DNA of 64,000 bases from Streptomyces iranensis (GCF_017874715.1 NZ_JAGGLR010000012.1:248001-312000); one strand, 5' to 3'. Numbered from the stretch's first letter, positions 31,941-40,483 are shown. The notes: generated from the letters alone by a model not told the origin. Made by a program: numbers and translations.

Positions 31941-33341
31941 ATGTCGACCGACATGTACGGCGTACGGGTTCTAGCCGTGGATCCGGATGAGCTCCGCGCC
32001 CGGTTGAAGGTGTTCGTCGTCTACTACGACGTCGGCTCGCGCACGCACATCCCGCTGCCGGACGAGGAGCCCAACACCTTCCTGCACTTCCTCTGGGAGG
32101 CCGCGTCCGGCTATCTGGGCGACGGCGACGACCGCACGGGCCCGCTCGGGCGCGCCGTGAGCACCAGCCGGCTCCTCGACTACGAATGGGCCGATACCAA
32201 CGCCCGCCGGTTCATCTCCCGGGTCGAGCGTGTGGAGCTCCGCAACTACCCGCTCGCGGACGACCGGTGGGAGGACATGCACGACTTCTACTACGAGCGC
32301 GACGGGGCCTGGCAGGACGAGGACCTGCTGATCCAGGCCGAATACGAGATCCGGGTCACCGACCGCAAGTGGCTGGAGCCGCTGAGCGTGGGCGACGGCT
32401 GGGGCTCGGCGGCCTTTCCGCTCAATGGCGACAGCTGGACGGCCGAGGACTCCCCGCACATACCCGATCTGGCCCGACCGGCCGTCACCCTGCGGCCGTT
32501 CGAGACCACGGCCGGCAGCGTCAAGTACGACCACGTCAACGGGATGGACTTCTCCGACGACGGCAAGTACCTGGCCGTCTGCAGTGATCAAGGGCGGGTG
32601 TGGGTCTATGACACCGCCGACTGGAGCGAGGTGGTGCACACCCACGCCGGTGACTGGATCGTGCCGCTGATGATGTGGGTACCGGGCGGTCACGTCCTCG
32701 TGGTCAAGGGCTACAGCACCGGCGACGGAGCGGAGGAGCGGAAGCAGTGGGCCTACGACGTCGACCGGCGGGCGGAGACCGAGGCTCCATTCCAGCTCGG
32801 GCATCTGCGCTCACGCGACGGCGCGTACCGGATCAGCCCGAACCGCGCGGGCGAGGGCGGCTTCGACCTGCATGGCGACGAGCGTGAGCCCTTCCGCCGC
32901 ATCTCCCACGCCGGTGAGTGGGACCCGATCCAGTGCACGGCCTTCTCCGGCGGCTCGTCGCGGCTCTTCCTCGGCGCGCAGCAGAACCTCTATGTCGTCG
33001 ACCCGGCGACGGGCGAGGTGATCGACAAGGTCGACGATGCCTCGGAACGGCTGTTCACCCTCGCTTCGAACGAGGACGGCAGCTATCTGGCCGTCGGCAG
33101 CTTCAGCCGCAAGCTGAGCTATCTGGAGTTCGGTGAGAGGCGTCCGCACGAACTGTGCGTCTGGCGAACGGCGGACAAGAAGATCATCCTGGGCCGTCAG
33201 ATGCGCACCTACGTCGACGCCCTCAGCTGGTCCCCGGACGACCGCTGGCTCGCCGCCGCCCTGGAACCCCTCTCCGACAAGGGCTTCCACCGCGGCAAGG
33301 CCGAGCTGGCCATCTTTCCGATGGGCCCGGTCGACGCGTGA
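31941..33341 (+). CDS. Beta-propeller (WD40-like) protein, unknown role
   Basis: A 466-residue protein. The first 180 residues are unlike any family I know (V-R-V-L-A-V-D-P-D-E-L-R, then aromatic-rich strands). From about 195 repeated blade-like segments appear: N-G-M-D-F-S-D-D-G-K-Y-L-A-V-C-S-D-Q-G-R-V-W-V-Y-D, later T-L-A-S-N-E-D-G-S-Y-L-A-V-G-S and A-L-S-W-S-P-D-D-R-W-L-A-A-A-L. These are WD40-type blades, perhaps five to seven. No signal peptide or membrane span. A scaffold or ligand-binding role is plausible. ATG at 31941 was preferred over a longer frame. Confidence 0.8.
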   Translation: MSTDMYGVRVLAVDPDELRARLKVFVVYYDVGSRTHIPLPDEEPNTFLHFLWEAASGYLGDGDDRTGPLGRAVSTSRLLDYEWADTNARRFISRVERVELRNYPLADDRWEDMHDFYYERDGAWQDEDLLIQAEYEIRVTDRKWLEPLSVGDGWGSAAFPLNGDSWTAEDSPHIPDLARPAVTLRPFETTAGSVKYDHVNGMDFSDDGKYLAVCSDQGRVWVYDTADWSEVVHTHAGDWIVPLMMWVPGGHVLVVKGYSTGDGAEERKQWAYDVDRRAETEAPFQLGHLRSRDGAYRISPNRAGEGGFDLHGDEREPFRRISHAGEWDPIQCTAFSGGSSRLFLGAQQNLYVVDPATGEVIDKVDDASERLFTLASNEDGSYLAVGSFSRKLSYLEFGERRPHELCVWRTADKKIILGRQMRTYVDALSWSPDDRWLAAALEPLSDKGFHRGKAELAIFPMGPVDA

Positions 33342-34005
33342 GGACCGCGGACGGCGCCCCTTTCCCGTGCGCGCGGGGCGGCCTGAAAGGGCCTGCTGAC
33401 CACCGCCCAAGTGACATCCGTCGGCGGGTACTGATCCATGCCGCGGCCGACGGTCGGGCATCTGCTGTCCGGATCGCCACTGCGCGCGACGGCCGGGCGA
33501 TCGGGACCGCACGCGCCGGACGGGCACGCCTGCCTCGCGAGATGCGCACCGTTCCGGCAAGGTGATCCAGGACGGTGTGTGCCCGGTCCTGGACCGGCTG
33601 GGCGCCGGTCACAGTCCCCGCTCGCTCACCCTTTTGTCGCCAGACGGGATCGGCATCGAGGCGAGCGGCCGCAGCCGCTGGTCGATGCCGCTGCGGCTCA
33701 CTGTGAGGCTCAGCCTGGCAAACCAGGGTGCTCAGTCACAGAGGTAGCCGCGTCTGCCGGATCAGCACCCCGGCCCCGGACAAGAGCAAAGCCCCGGGGG
33801 GGGATCGCCGTACTCAACGACCAGGCCCCGACGCTGGAGCAGGTCATCGAGCGCGCGAAAGCGGCCGGTCACACACATAATGCTCGACGGCACCCTTGAC
33901 GGCCTCGCACCGTGCACGGGCAGGCAGCGGACCGGCCGGGGCCGCCCGTCGAGCTCTCTGCACCACGGCCCGCGGCCCGCGGCCCCGCAGACAAGGCCAC
34001 CGCGC
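33342..34005. other. Gene-poor stretch ending in a transposase remnant
   Basis: No intact gene. GC-rich open frames on both strands lack family features. The recognisable content is a transposase piece at 33810-33925, listed separately. Confidence 0.5.
33810..33925 (+). pseudogene. DDE transposase fragment with a frameshift
   Basis: One frame reads A-P-T-L-E-Q-V-I-E-R-A-K-A-A-G-H-T-H, and the next frame continues M-L-D-G-T-L. This matches the start of the catalytic part of a common actinomycete DDE transposase (A-G-H-T-H-x-M-L-D-G-T-L-I), in which the D of L-D-G-T-L is the first catalytic acid. A one-base offset near 33879 breaks it, and sequence after L-D-G-T-L departs from the family. Confidence 0.65.
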
Positions 34006-35253
34006 TCAGGCGGCGGCCTCCGGGTATACGGGAAGCCGCCAGTCGCCGCCCCGGTCCTCCTTCGAGAACCGCGCGACGAGACCGGGGACGCGCAGGAAAC
34101 AGGCCAGCGCCGTGACGGAGTGAAAGGCGTCGATGCCCAGCTGGTGCTGGGGCATGCCCAGCCGCAGCAGATGCGGCTTCACCTCGCCCTGGATCTCGTC
34201 GACGAACGGGCGCAGCGTGGTGTCGTAGTTCGCCAGCGCGGTGGGCAGGTCGCCGGCGTGCCGGTTGATCTCACCGGCCAGCACATAGGCGCCGACCAGG
34301 CCGCCGGAGACGCCCATGCCGCTGTAGGGGGACGCGCAGTGCGCGGCGTCCCCGGCCAGGGCCACGCGCCCCTTCGACCACGTGTTGGTGCGCACCTGCA
34401 CGACCTCCTGGGAGAAGAAGCTCCCGGTCGTCTCCATGCCGTCGATGAACCGCCCGGTCTGCCATCCCGCGTCGCGGAAGCGGTCGGCCCAGAACTGCTT
34501 CTGTCGCTCGACGGGCTCGCGGTGGATGGCCGAGGCTTCCGCGGAGTCCTCCCGCAGCACGAAGTAGACCTGGGTCTCGGCGGGGTTGTGACTCCTGCGC
34601 ATGATCATCCGGCCGCCGGGGGCGTTGTAGGTGTCCCGGATGTTGGTGTCCGTCGCAGTGCGCGGGACGAACCAGTACGCCATGTGGATACCCAGCCGCC
34701 AGTACGGGTCAGCGGTGCCCGGCGGCAGGATGGCCCGCCTGATGCGCGAGCCCTGCCCGTCCGCGCCGACCAGGAGATCGAAATCATCCGAGGAGCCGTC
34801 TGAGAAGTGGGCGGTGACGCGCTTGTCGACCTGGTCGAAGCTCTCCACGCTCACGCCGAAGACGTAGTCCACATCGTCCTTCGCCGCATCGTGCAGGATG
34901 CGCACCAGATCCCCGCGCATGATCTCGTACTCCGAGGTCAGCGTCTGCCGGCCCCGCCCCGAGGTATTGGCCATGATCGTCGCCCGCGCCTTGCCCTTCG
35001 CGTTCACGAAGGCGACGCCGGCTTCGTCCACGAGCTTGCTCCGCACGACGCCCAACAGCCCCATGCGCTTGACGGCGTCGATGCCCTGGCCCCGCAGGTC
35101 GACCTGGGCACCCGTGGCGCGCAGCGCCGGGAAGCGTTCGACGACGGTCACCCGGTGGCCACCCCTGGCCAGCCAGAAGGCCAGGGCCTGTCCCGCGACG
35201 CCGCCGCCGCAGATGAGGACCTTCAGCGCGTCATTTCCTGCTCGGTGTGCCAT
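34006..35253 (-). CDS. FAD-dependent monooxygenase, TetX-like
   Basis: A 415-residue flavoprotein of the aromatic hydroxylase superfamily (FAD_binding_3 type). The dinucleotide fold L-I-C-G-G-G-V-A-G-Q-A-L-A is at residues 13-25, the D-G motif G-A-D-G-Q-G-S-R-I-R near 175 and the G-D motif V-A-L-A-G-D-A-A-H near 305. Single-component enzymes of this class hydroxylate phenols, polyketides or tetracyclines with NAD(P)H. Divergence from a TetR-type repressor with tet-operator-like sites between them suggests a role in inactivating a small toxic compound. A tetracycline substrate is possible but unproven. Confidence 0.92.
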   Translation of the reverse strand: MAHRAGNDALKVLICGGGVAGQALAFWLARGGHRVTVVERFPALRATGAQVDLRGQGIDAVKRMGLLGVVRSKLVDEAGVAFVNAKGKARATIMANTSGRGRQTLTSEYEIMRGDLVRILHDAAKDDVDYVFGVSVESFDQVDKRVTAHFSDGSSDDFDLLVGADGQGSRIRRAILPPGTADPYWRLGIHMAYWFVPRTATDTNIRDTYNAPGGRMIMRRSHNPAETQVYFVLREDSAEASAIHREPVERQKQFWADRFRDAGWQTGRFIDGMETTGSFFSQEVVQVRTNTWSKGRVALAGDAAHCASPYSGMGVSGGLVGAYVLAGEINRHAGDLPTALANYDTTLRPFVDEIQGEVKPHLLRLGMPQHQLGIDAFHSVTALACFLRVPGLVARFSKEDRGGDWRLPVYPEAAA

Positions 35254-35267
35254 CGCGCATGCCTTTT

Positions 35268-35312
35268 CTATCGGTGATAGGTAGATTGGCCAGCGTGGCC
35301 TATCACCGATAG
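35268..35312. promoter_or_regulatory. Two tet-operator-like palindromes
   Basis: CTATCGGTGATAG (35268-35280) and its exact reverse complement CTATCACCGATAG (35300-35312) flank a GGCC-N5-GGCC core. The classical tet operator core is CTATCA-N-TGATAG, so both differ only near the centre. The left copy lies just before the monooxygenase start and the right copy just before the repressor start. Confidence 0.88.
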
Positions 35313-35321
35313 ATTGTCAAA

Positions 35322-35885
35322 GTGAAGATGAACCGCGAGACCGTCGTGGGCGAGGCGCTCGACCTGCTCGACGAGGTCGGACTGGACGCCGTCAGCACCA
35401 GACGGCTCGCCCAGCGGCTGGGCGTCGAGCAGCCGTCGCTCTACTACCACTTCCGCAACAAGAAGGAGCTGCTCAGCGCGATGGCCGAGGCCGCCATGGC
35501 GCCGCATGCGGCGGCTGCGCTGCCAGCGCCCGGCGAGGACTGGCGTGAGTGGTTCACACAGAACACGCGCGGCTTCCGCCGCACCCTGCTGATGCGGCGT
35601 GACGGTGCACGGCTGCACGCCGGAACCAGCCCCGTGGCAGATCTTGACCGCATCGCCCGCAAGATGGCCTTCCTGGTGGCCTCCGGCGTCCCGGAGCGTG
35701 AGGCACAGATGGCGATGCTGGCCGCCGGCCGCTTCACGGTCGGCTGCGTCCTGGAGCAGCAGGCGGACACCGGTGGCGCGGACCCGGCGGCCGGCCTCCC
35801 GCCGATCGATCACGAGTCGGCGTTCGAGGCCGGGCTCGCCCTCATGCTGAACGGCCTGATGCACCGCGTCGGCGGCACGCCGTAG
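35322..35885 (+). CDS. TetR-family repressor, tetracycline-repressor-like
   Basis: A 187-residue regulator close to the TetR type itself: M-N-R-E-T-V-V-G-E-A-L-D-L-L-D-E-V-G-L-D-A-V-S-T-R-R-L-A-Q-R-L-G-V-E-Q-P-S-L-Y-Y-H-F-R-N-K matches the N-R-E-x-V and L-A-Q-x-L-G-x-x-Q-P-x-L-Y-x-H pattern of TetR(B)-like proteins in length and spacing. The C-terminal domain is also TetR_C-like (F-T-V-G-C-V-L-E-Q-Q). The start may be the GTG at 35322 or the ATG at 35328. It should bind the twin tet-like operators and be released by the monooxygenase substrate. Confidence 0.93.
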   Translation: MKMNRETVVGEALDLLDEVGLDAVSTRRLAQRLGVEQPSLYYHFRNKKELLSAMAEAAMAPHAAAALPAPGEDWREWFTQNTRGFRRTLLMRRDGARLHAGTSPVADLDRIARKMAFLVASGVPEREAQMAMLAAGRFTVGCVLEQQADTGGADPAAGLPPIDHESAFEAGLALMLNGLMHRVGGTP

Positions 35886-35932
35886 CCGTACGCAACACGC
35901 CCCAGCGGCGGGCGAAACGCCGTCCAGCGACG

Positions 35933-36619
35933 TCAGCGCGTGGCCTTCGCCAGTGCTTCCCTCACTTCGTCGGCCGTCCTGATCGCAGGGCCGTGGATCC
36001 CGTTCTCGTCCCGCTCGGTCGTGTCGTCGGTGTATACGGCGTAGGCAAGACGGCCGAGCTCGAACCGCCATCCCTCCGCGAGGGGACCGGCGTCGACGAC
36101 GCTGTAGCCAATGCTGCCGATGAACTCGGCCGCCGCCGTCTTGGCCTCCGCGTCGTCCCCCGCCATCGTGAGGTGGGTGCGGTCCGGGGCGCCCGATGGG
36201 CGTGCCAGGAGCGACATATGGCGGTAGTACAGGTTGTTGAAGCACTTAACGACCTTCGACTTCTCCAAGTGCTTCTGAAGGAGTTCGCTGACGGTCACCG
36301 CACCGCTTTCCAGCTCGGGGACCGTGCCGTCCCGCTCGGCGAAGTAGTTGCTCGTGTCGATGATTACCTTGCCCACCAGTTCTGCGGCGGGGACATCCCG
36401 GAGGGCATACAGCGGCAAGCTCACCACGACCAGGTCACCCGCGAGAGCGGCTTCCACCGGCGGCGCCGCGCTCGCCCGCTCACCCAGTTCGGCGACCAAA
36501 TCGGCCAGGGACTCCGGGCCTCGCGAGTTACTCAGAACCACATGGTGTCCTGCGGCGACCGCCATCCTCGCGAGGTTGGAACCGATCTTGCCCGTACCGA
36601 TCAACCCGATGGTCGACAT
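35933..36619 (-). CDS. NADPH-dependent F420 reductase-like oxidoreductase
   Basis: A 228-residue NAD(P)-binding protein of the F420H2:NADP oxidoreductase-like family (NADP_oxidoreductase, coenzyme F420-dependent). The start reads I-G-L-I-G-T-G-K-I-G-S-N-L-A with the G-x-G-x-x-G motif, then V-V-L-S-N-S-R-G-P-E, the N-S-R segment typical of NADP-preferring members. A helix-rich end follows. Many relatives are not F420 enzymes. It is divergent from the AraC gene, which may control it. ATG at 36619 was preferred to a longer frame that runs into a pseudogene. Confidence 0.88.
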   Translation of the reverse strand: MSTIGLIGTGKIGSNLARMAVAAGHHVVLSNSRGPESLADLVAELGERASAAPPVEAALAGDLVVVSLPLYALRDVPAAELVGKVIIDTSNYFAERDGTVPELESGAVTVSELLQKHLEKSKVVKCFNNLYYRHMSLLARPSGAPDRTHLTMAGDDAEAKTAAAEFIGSIGYSVVDAGPLAEGWRFELGRLAYAVYTDDTTERDENGIHGPAIRTADEVREALAKATR

Positions 36620-36672
36620 ATCTCTCCTCAGCGCTGTACTTCGGTTGTCCGTTGCCGGAATGCGCATCGCGC

Positions 36673-36817
36673 CTACCAGCCCACCGGGCCGTTCAGGTCG
36701 AAGAAGCTGCCGCTGGGGCCGTCCGCCGGGAGCGTGGCGGCGCGCACGACGGTCTTCGCGCCCCGCGAGGGATGCTGCGTTCCGAGGTTGTTTGTTCAGG
36801 TCGGTGGCGTTGTAGCC
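36673..36817 (-). pseudogene. C-terminal remnant of a carbonyl-reductase-like SDR
   Basis: On the minus strand, G-Y-N-A-T-D-L-N is in one frame, and after an offset G-A-K-T-V-V-R-A-A-T-L continues to S-F-F-D-L-N-G-P-V-G-W and a stop. These are the end blocks of carbonyl-reductase-type SDRs (G-Y-x-x-T-D-L-N, then G-A-x-x-x-V-x-x-A-x-L, and F-F-D-x-x-G-P-x-x-W). The frames differ and the rest of the gene is missing. Nothing else was found in 36620-36964. Confidence 0.75.
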
Positions 36818-36964
36818 GCGGCTTCGCCGCGCCCCTGGTGGCGGCATCCCAGCCAGACGGCGTTTGCTTCGTGCCGTTCATGAAGTCGATCCTGCAGGAC
36901 CAGGGCGGTACGATCCATCACGTGAAGTCTCCATTTCTTTACGCATCATCCATGAGAGGGGTCC

Positions 36965-37987
36965 GTGCTCGGCTCCAGTGATCCGATCGCTGACGCCATC
37001 GGTCTTCTGCGGCCCCGCACCGTGGTCGAACCCCGCCTCCATGCTGCGGGGCCATGGGCGGTGCGCTTCGATCCGTTCCCGCATGTGAAACTCGGCGTCG
37101 TCGTGCGTGGCGAATGCCAACTGGCCCTCGAAGGACACGAACCCGTGCTCTTGAGGGAGGGCGACTTCTACCTACTGGGCAACCCTCCGCCCTACGTGCT
37201 GGCCGGCACGCTCACCGCGGAGCCGCGCCCCGCGAAGCCGCTGTGGGACAGCGCCGCGAACGGCGCTGTGCGGATCGGAGCCGAGGCCGACGAAGACACA
37301 TACCTGTGCGGTGGGCACTTCACCTTCGACGACACGAACGCCTCGATCCTGCTCGATGTTCTGCCGCCGCTCGTGCACGTCCATGCCGCAGATCCTCGAG
37401 GCAAGCTGCTTGCGCACCTGAGCGAACTGCTGGTCACAGAGGTCGAGACCACCGCCGTCGGCGGCTCTTTGGTCCTGGACCATCTCGCACAGATCCTGTT
37501 CGTCCATATGCTGCGCGCCCACGCCGACCAAGCAGATCGGCCCACCGGCTGGCTGGGAGCGCTCAACGACGACGGCATCGGTGCCGCACTGCGCGCCATG
37601 CACGCGGACGTGGCGCACCGCTGGACACTCGAAGAGCTCGCCGGTATCAGCCGCATGTCACGCTCGGCGTTCGCCGCATCCTTCAAGAATCAGGTCGGAA
37701 CCGCACCACTGGAGTACTTGATCGAGTGGCGAATGAGCCTTGCCCGCGATGCCCTGCGCCGCGGCACCCGATCGATCTCCGAGCTCGCCTTCGCGACCGG
37801 CTATCAATCCGAGAGCGCGTTCAGCACCGCATTCCGCCGAGTGGTCGGCTCCTCACCCAAACAATTCCGCGATGCAGCACATCGCGCTGCGAACAGCGGG
37901 TGCGGCAGCTGCGGATCGCTGTCGGACGCGAGTCCCGCGGCTCCGACACCGGCAAGAAGATCAACGGCCGCAAGCGGTTCATCGTGA
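36965..37987 (+). CDS. AraC-family regulator with cupin sensor domain, altered 3' end
   Basis: A 340-codon frame. Residues 1-200 form the cupin-like AraC ligand-binding domain (V-R-G-E-C-Q-L-A-L-E-G, L-R-E-G-D-F-Y-L-L). From about 208 the double helix-turn-helix follows: W-T-L-E-E-L-A-G-I-S-R-M-S-R-S-A-F, then S-I-S-E-L-A-F-A-T-G-Y-Q-S-E-S-A-F-S-T-A-F-R-R-V-V-G-S-S-P. The family would end near P-K-Q-F-R-D. The last 35 or so residues are Ser/Ala/Pro-rich and come from a transposase fragment read in the wrong frame, so the natural stop was lost. It is divergent from the F420-reductase-like gene. Confidence 0.9.
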   Translation: MLGSSDPIADAIGLLRPRTVVEPRLHAAGPWAVRFDPFPHVKLGVVVRGECQLALEGHEPVLLREGDFYLLGNPPPYVLAGTLTAEPRPAKPLWDSAANGAVRIGAEADEDTYLCGGHFTFDDTNASILLDVLPPLVHVHAADPRGKLLAHLSELLVTEVETTAVGGSLVLDHLAQILFVHMLRAHADQADRPTGWLGALNDDGIGAALRAMHADVAHRWTLEELAGISRMSRSAFAASFKNQVGTAPLEYLIEWRMSLARDALRRGTRSISELAFATGYQSESAFSTAFRRVVGSSPKQFRDAAHRAANSGCGSCGSLSDASPAAPTPARRSTAASGSS

Positions 37988-38012
37988 CCGACACTTGCCG
38001 CTCGGTAACTGC
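37888..38012 (+). pseudogene. IS5-type transposase fragment (central part)
   Basis: In the frame offset from the AraC gene, R-L-R-I-A-V-G-R-E-S-R-G-S-D-T-G-K-K-I-N-G-R-K-R followed by F-I-V-T-D-T matches the G-x-D-x-G-K-K-V-N-G-R-K-R-H-L-V-V-D-T block of IS5/IS427-like transposases. It overlaps the 3' end of the AraC frame, so an insertion followed by decay replaced that end. Confidence 0.8.
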
Positions 38013-38180
38013 ATCAGCACTACCTCGCACGCAATATCAACGGCTACCGGTGCCACAGCACCACAAGGGTGCCGTAGCCTACCTCCTGACCGGCCGACCG
38101 CCGGCCCACTGAGCCAGTGTCATGCCAGCTCAGCGGGGCTTGGTGCCTCGAACCGCGAGACCGGAGGAGTCGATGCTGGG

Positions 38181-39137
38181 ATGACGGCAGAGCGACCGAT
38201 GCCCACACAGGACGACGTGCTCGGGTACTTCAGCACGCTGTCGAACTGGGGACGGTGGGGCGACGACGACGAGCTCGGCACTCTGAACCACATCACCGAC
38301 GACGTCCGGCTGGCGGCGGCGCGGGCCGTGCGCCACGGCAGGAGCGTGTCGTGTGCCTGGGAGGTTGCCGTACCGGAAGACATGGAGCGGTCGACGACGA
38401 CGTGCCCGTGCGCCGCCGACATGCCGGGTGCCGAGGACATGCCGGTGCCCGCATTCCGGGACGACCGGCGCTGGGGCTTTTCGTCCGAGCGGCTCGGCAT
38501 CACGTTCCACGGCAACACCCTCACCCACATCGACTCGCCGTGCCACATCTTCTGGGACGGCACGATGTACAACGGGCGGTCGCACTCGTTGGTCGACGCC
38601 GCAATGGGATCGGCGTGGGCGGCCGTCACGGCGGCGGCGAACGGGATCATCACGCGTGGTGTCCTGCTGGACATTGCGAGGGTCCGCGATGTTCCGTGGT
38701 TGGAACCGGGGCAGGGTGTGTTTCCCGACGATCTCGAGGAGGCCGAGCGTCGCCAGGGTGTGCGGGTGCGATCCGGCGATGCGGTACTCCTGCGGACCGG
38801 CTATGGCCGCGTCCGGCACGAGGCCGGTGAGGCCGGCGGTTTCACGCAGGCCGGCTGGCACGCGTCCTGCCTGCCGTGGCTGCGTGAACGGGAGGTCGCG
38901 CTGATCGGCGCTGACACTCCCCAGGACGTTCAGCCGTCGGGGTACGACGACGTGTTGATGCCGGTTCACGCCGTGAGCCTCGTTGCGATGGGTCTGTGGC
39001 TGCTCGACAACTGCGACCTGGAGGTGTGCGCGACGACGGCTGCCGAGCTCGGCCAGTGGGACTTCCACCTCGCAGTCGCGCCGGTCCGCTTCGCCGGTAC
39101 GTCCGGCAGCCCGGTCAACCCGATCGCCACATTCTGA
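38181..39137 (+). CDS. Cyclase-family hydrolase (kynurenine-formamidase-like)
   Basis: A 318-residue metal-dependent hydrolase of the cyclase family, which includes kynurenine formamidase and isatin hydrolase. The zinc/manganese motif is H110-G-N-T-L-T-H116-I-D118-S-P-C-H122, matching H-x-G-T-H-x-D-x-P-x-H with one extra spacing residue as in the longer actinomycete members. The end, I-G-A-D-T-P then H-A-V-S-L-V, fits the long subgroup. ATG at 38181 is 11 bases after GGAGGAG. It sits between IS5-type fragments on opposite strands, suggesting transfer. Confidence 0.9.
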   Translation: MTAERPMPTQDDVLGYFSTLSNWGRWGDDDELGTLNHITDDVRLAAARAVRHGRSVSCAWEVAVPEDMERSTTTCPCAADMPGAEDMPVPAFRDDRRWGFSSERLGITFHGNTLTHIDSPCHIFWDGTMYNGRSHSLVDAAMGSAWAAVTAAANGIITRGVLLDIARVRDVPWLEPGQGVFPDDLEEAERRQGVRVRSGDAVLLRTGYGRVRHEAGEAGGFTQAGWHASCLPWLREREVALIGADTPQDVQPSGYDDVLMPVHAVSLVAMGLWLLDNCDLEVCATTAAELGQWDFHLAVAPVRFAGTSGSPVNPIATF

Positions 39138-39144
39138 CCGCGGG

Positions 39145-39290
39145 ACTCGCGTCTGCCAGGGCGGGAAGTCGGCCGCCAGTTGCCGCCACGCGCATCCGGT
39201 GCGCACCACATAAAGGATTCGCGTCCGCCAACGCGCGGCGGGGATGCTTCTCCGGCAGGTACTACGCCTGTCTCGTCGGCGGCACCAGCG
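39145..39290 (-). pseudogene. IS5-type transposase fragment (N-terminal part)
   Basis: The minus strand reads R-T-R-I-L-Y-V-V-R-T-G-C-A-W-R-Q-L-A-A-D-F-P-P-W-Q-T, the hallmark N-terminal helical block of IS5-family transposases. It is followed by unrelated sequence. With the fragment at 37888-38012, which is on the other strand, it flanks the cyclase gene. Confidence 0.82.
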
Positions 39291-39346
39291 CCGCTCGCGG
39301 AGCCCTGCGAAAGGCGGCATCACGAACATCGCAGCAGGCCACACCG

Positions 39347-40483
39347 TCATAGCGCACTACTCTTCTTGGAAAGGATCCATACGTAGTACCACTTTCCGCT
39401 CTTAATCACGTGAGGGCTATTTTCAACCCTGGCTGTAATGGCCCCCCAAAAGGTCCCCGCAGTGGTGAATCCGAGAGTCGTGAGTACACGTTCGAGGACC
39501 GAGCCGTTCACAGCAATGAGCAAGGCCGCCGTCGATGCGGCCACAGCTCCAGTCACCGCCCAAACCCTCTTCCTCCTTGCCGCAAGGAATTCGGCCCGCA
39601 TCGCCTGTACTTGGTCTTCGATCTCCAGACGCAGTTTGGTCAGCTCAATCTGGGTCTGCTCCCCGTTGAGCGCCTGATCCATAGAAAGGAAACTGCTACG
39701 CAGAAAATTACGAAACCCTCTGTATGAGTCAAACTCCCCCGTGGTGATCTTACTGAAGTCTTTGAGGGTGACACCCTCAATGAACGGCAGGTCGATTTCC
39801 AGGACAGGGCGGATGAGCCGATCCTTGACCGGGTTCGACTCCGAGGGGTCGATCAGCCTCCCGTGCCTGATGATGTAGTCCACTGCGGCTACCTGCTCGA
39901 CCGCCTGTGGGGGCTGTCTGACCCCCTGGACCATTTGTTGCCCACGAGTGGAATAGCTTGGGAGATACCAGGCGAGTCCAGCTTTGAGTAGCGACTCGGC
40001 TTGAAGCAGCCAGGTTCCGAGGGCCGCCAGGTCGGGGCAGTGCATGCCATAGGAAAGAGCGGTGTAGTTCACCTGCCTATGACGCCAATTCCCATTATCT
40101 TCCCGCGGTAATGTATATTGACGCGTCCGCGCCTCGTTCGCTGCCGCCAGCAGCACTCCCCATTCCGTGGGGTTGTACTCCCCCACCTCACAGTAGGGAG
40201 CGGTCCATCCATGGGACAGAAGCAAGGTGTCCGAGATGAGAATAGTACGCTTGGTGAGATCCTCGAATTTTCCGCTGTCAATCGTCAATCCAACACTGAA
40301 GCTGGACCGGACGAAGCTCGCTTCATCTCGGACCCTCCGCAGCTGTACATCGAAAAGCTTATTCCCGTAAATCTCGGCTACCCTTACCGGGTCTCTACGG
40401 ACACCCGAAGGAAGTAGGCGGAAAACCTTACGCATTCGACGTGCGACGTCTGCGTCGCCAACTGCCTGTCCATAGCTCAGCAC
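39347..40483 (-). CDS. Orphan membrane-anchored protein with coiled coil, low-GC
   Basis: A 378-codon frame from a GTG; an inner ATG about 17 codons on may be the true start. The first 265 residues are soluble and unlike any family I know, with a Trp/Tyr-rich part. Residues about 275-310 form a probable coiled coil (L-T-K-L-R-L-E-I-E-D-Q-V-Q-A-M-R-A-E-F). Two helices follow (A-V-T-G-A-V-A-A-S-T-A-A-L-L-I-A-V and T-T-L-G-F-T-T-A-G-T-F-W-G-A-I), then a short tail. Base composition is visibly lower in GC than the neighbours and codon use is mixed, which points to transfer. Confidence 0.65.
   Translation of the reverse strand: MLSYGQAVGDADVARRMRKVFRLLPSGVRRDPVRVAEIYGNKLFDVQLRRVRDEASFVRSSFSVGLTIDSGKFEDLTKRTILISDTLLLSHGWTAPYCEVGEYNPTEWGVLLAAANEARTRQYTLPREDNGNWRHRQVNYTALSYGMHCPDLAALGTWLLQAESLLKAGLAWYLPSYSTRGQQMVQGVRQPPQAVEQVAAVDYIIRHGRLIDPSESNPVKDRLIRPVLEIDLPFIEGVTLKDFSKITTGEFDSYRGFRNFLRSSFLSMDQALNGEQTQIELTKLRLEIEDQVQAMRAEFLAARRKRVWAVTGAVAASTAALLIAVNGSVLERVLTTLGFTTAGTFWGAITARVENSPHVIKSGKWYYVWILSKKSSAL

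Noticed and set aside
31681..31974. Small + strand ORF before the beta-propeller gene
   Set aside because: Weak codon bias, no domain, and overlaps the better supported start at 31941.
33880..34803. + strand frame starting M-L-D-G-T-L
   Set aside because: Only the first few residues belong to the transposase fragment; the rest is a shadow of the FAD monooxygenase.
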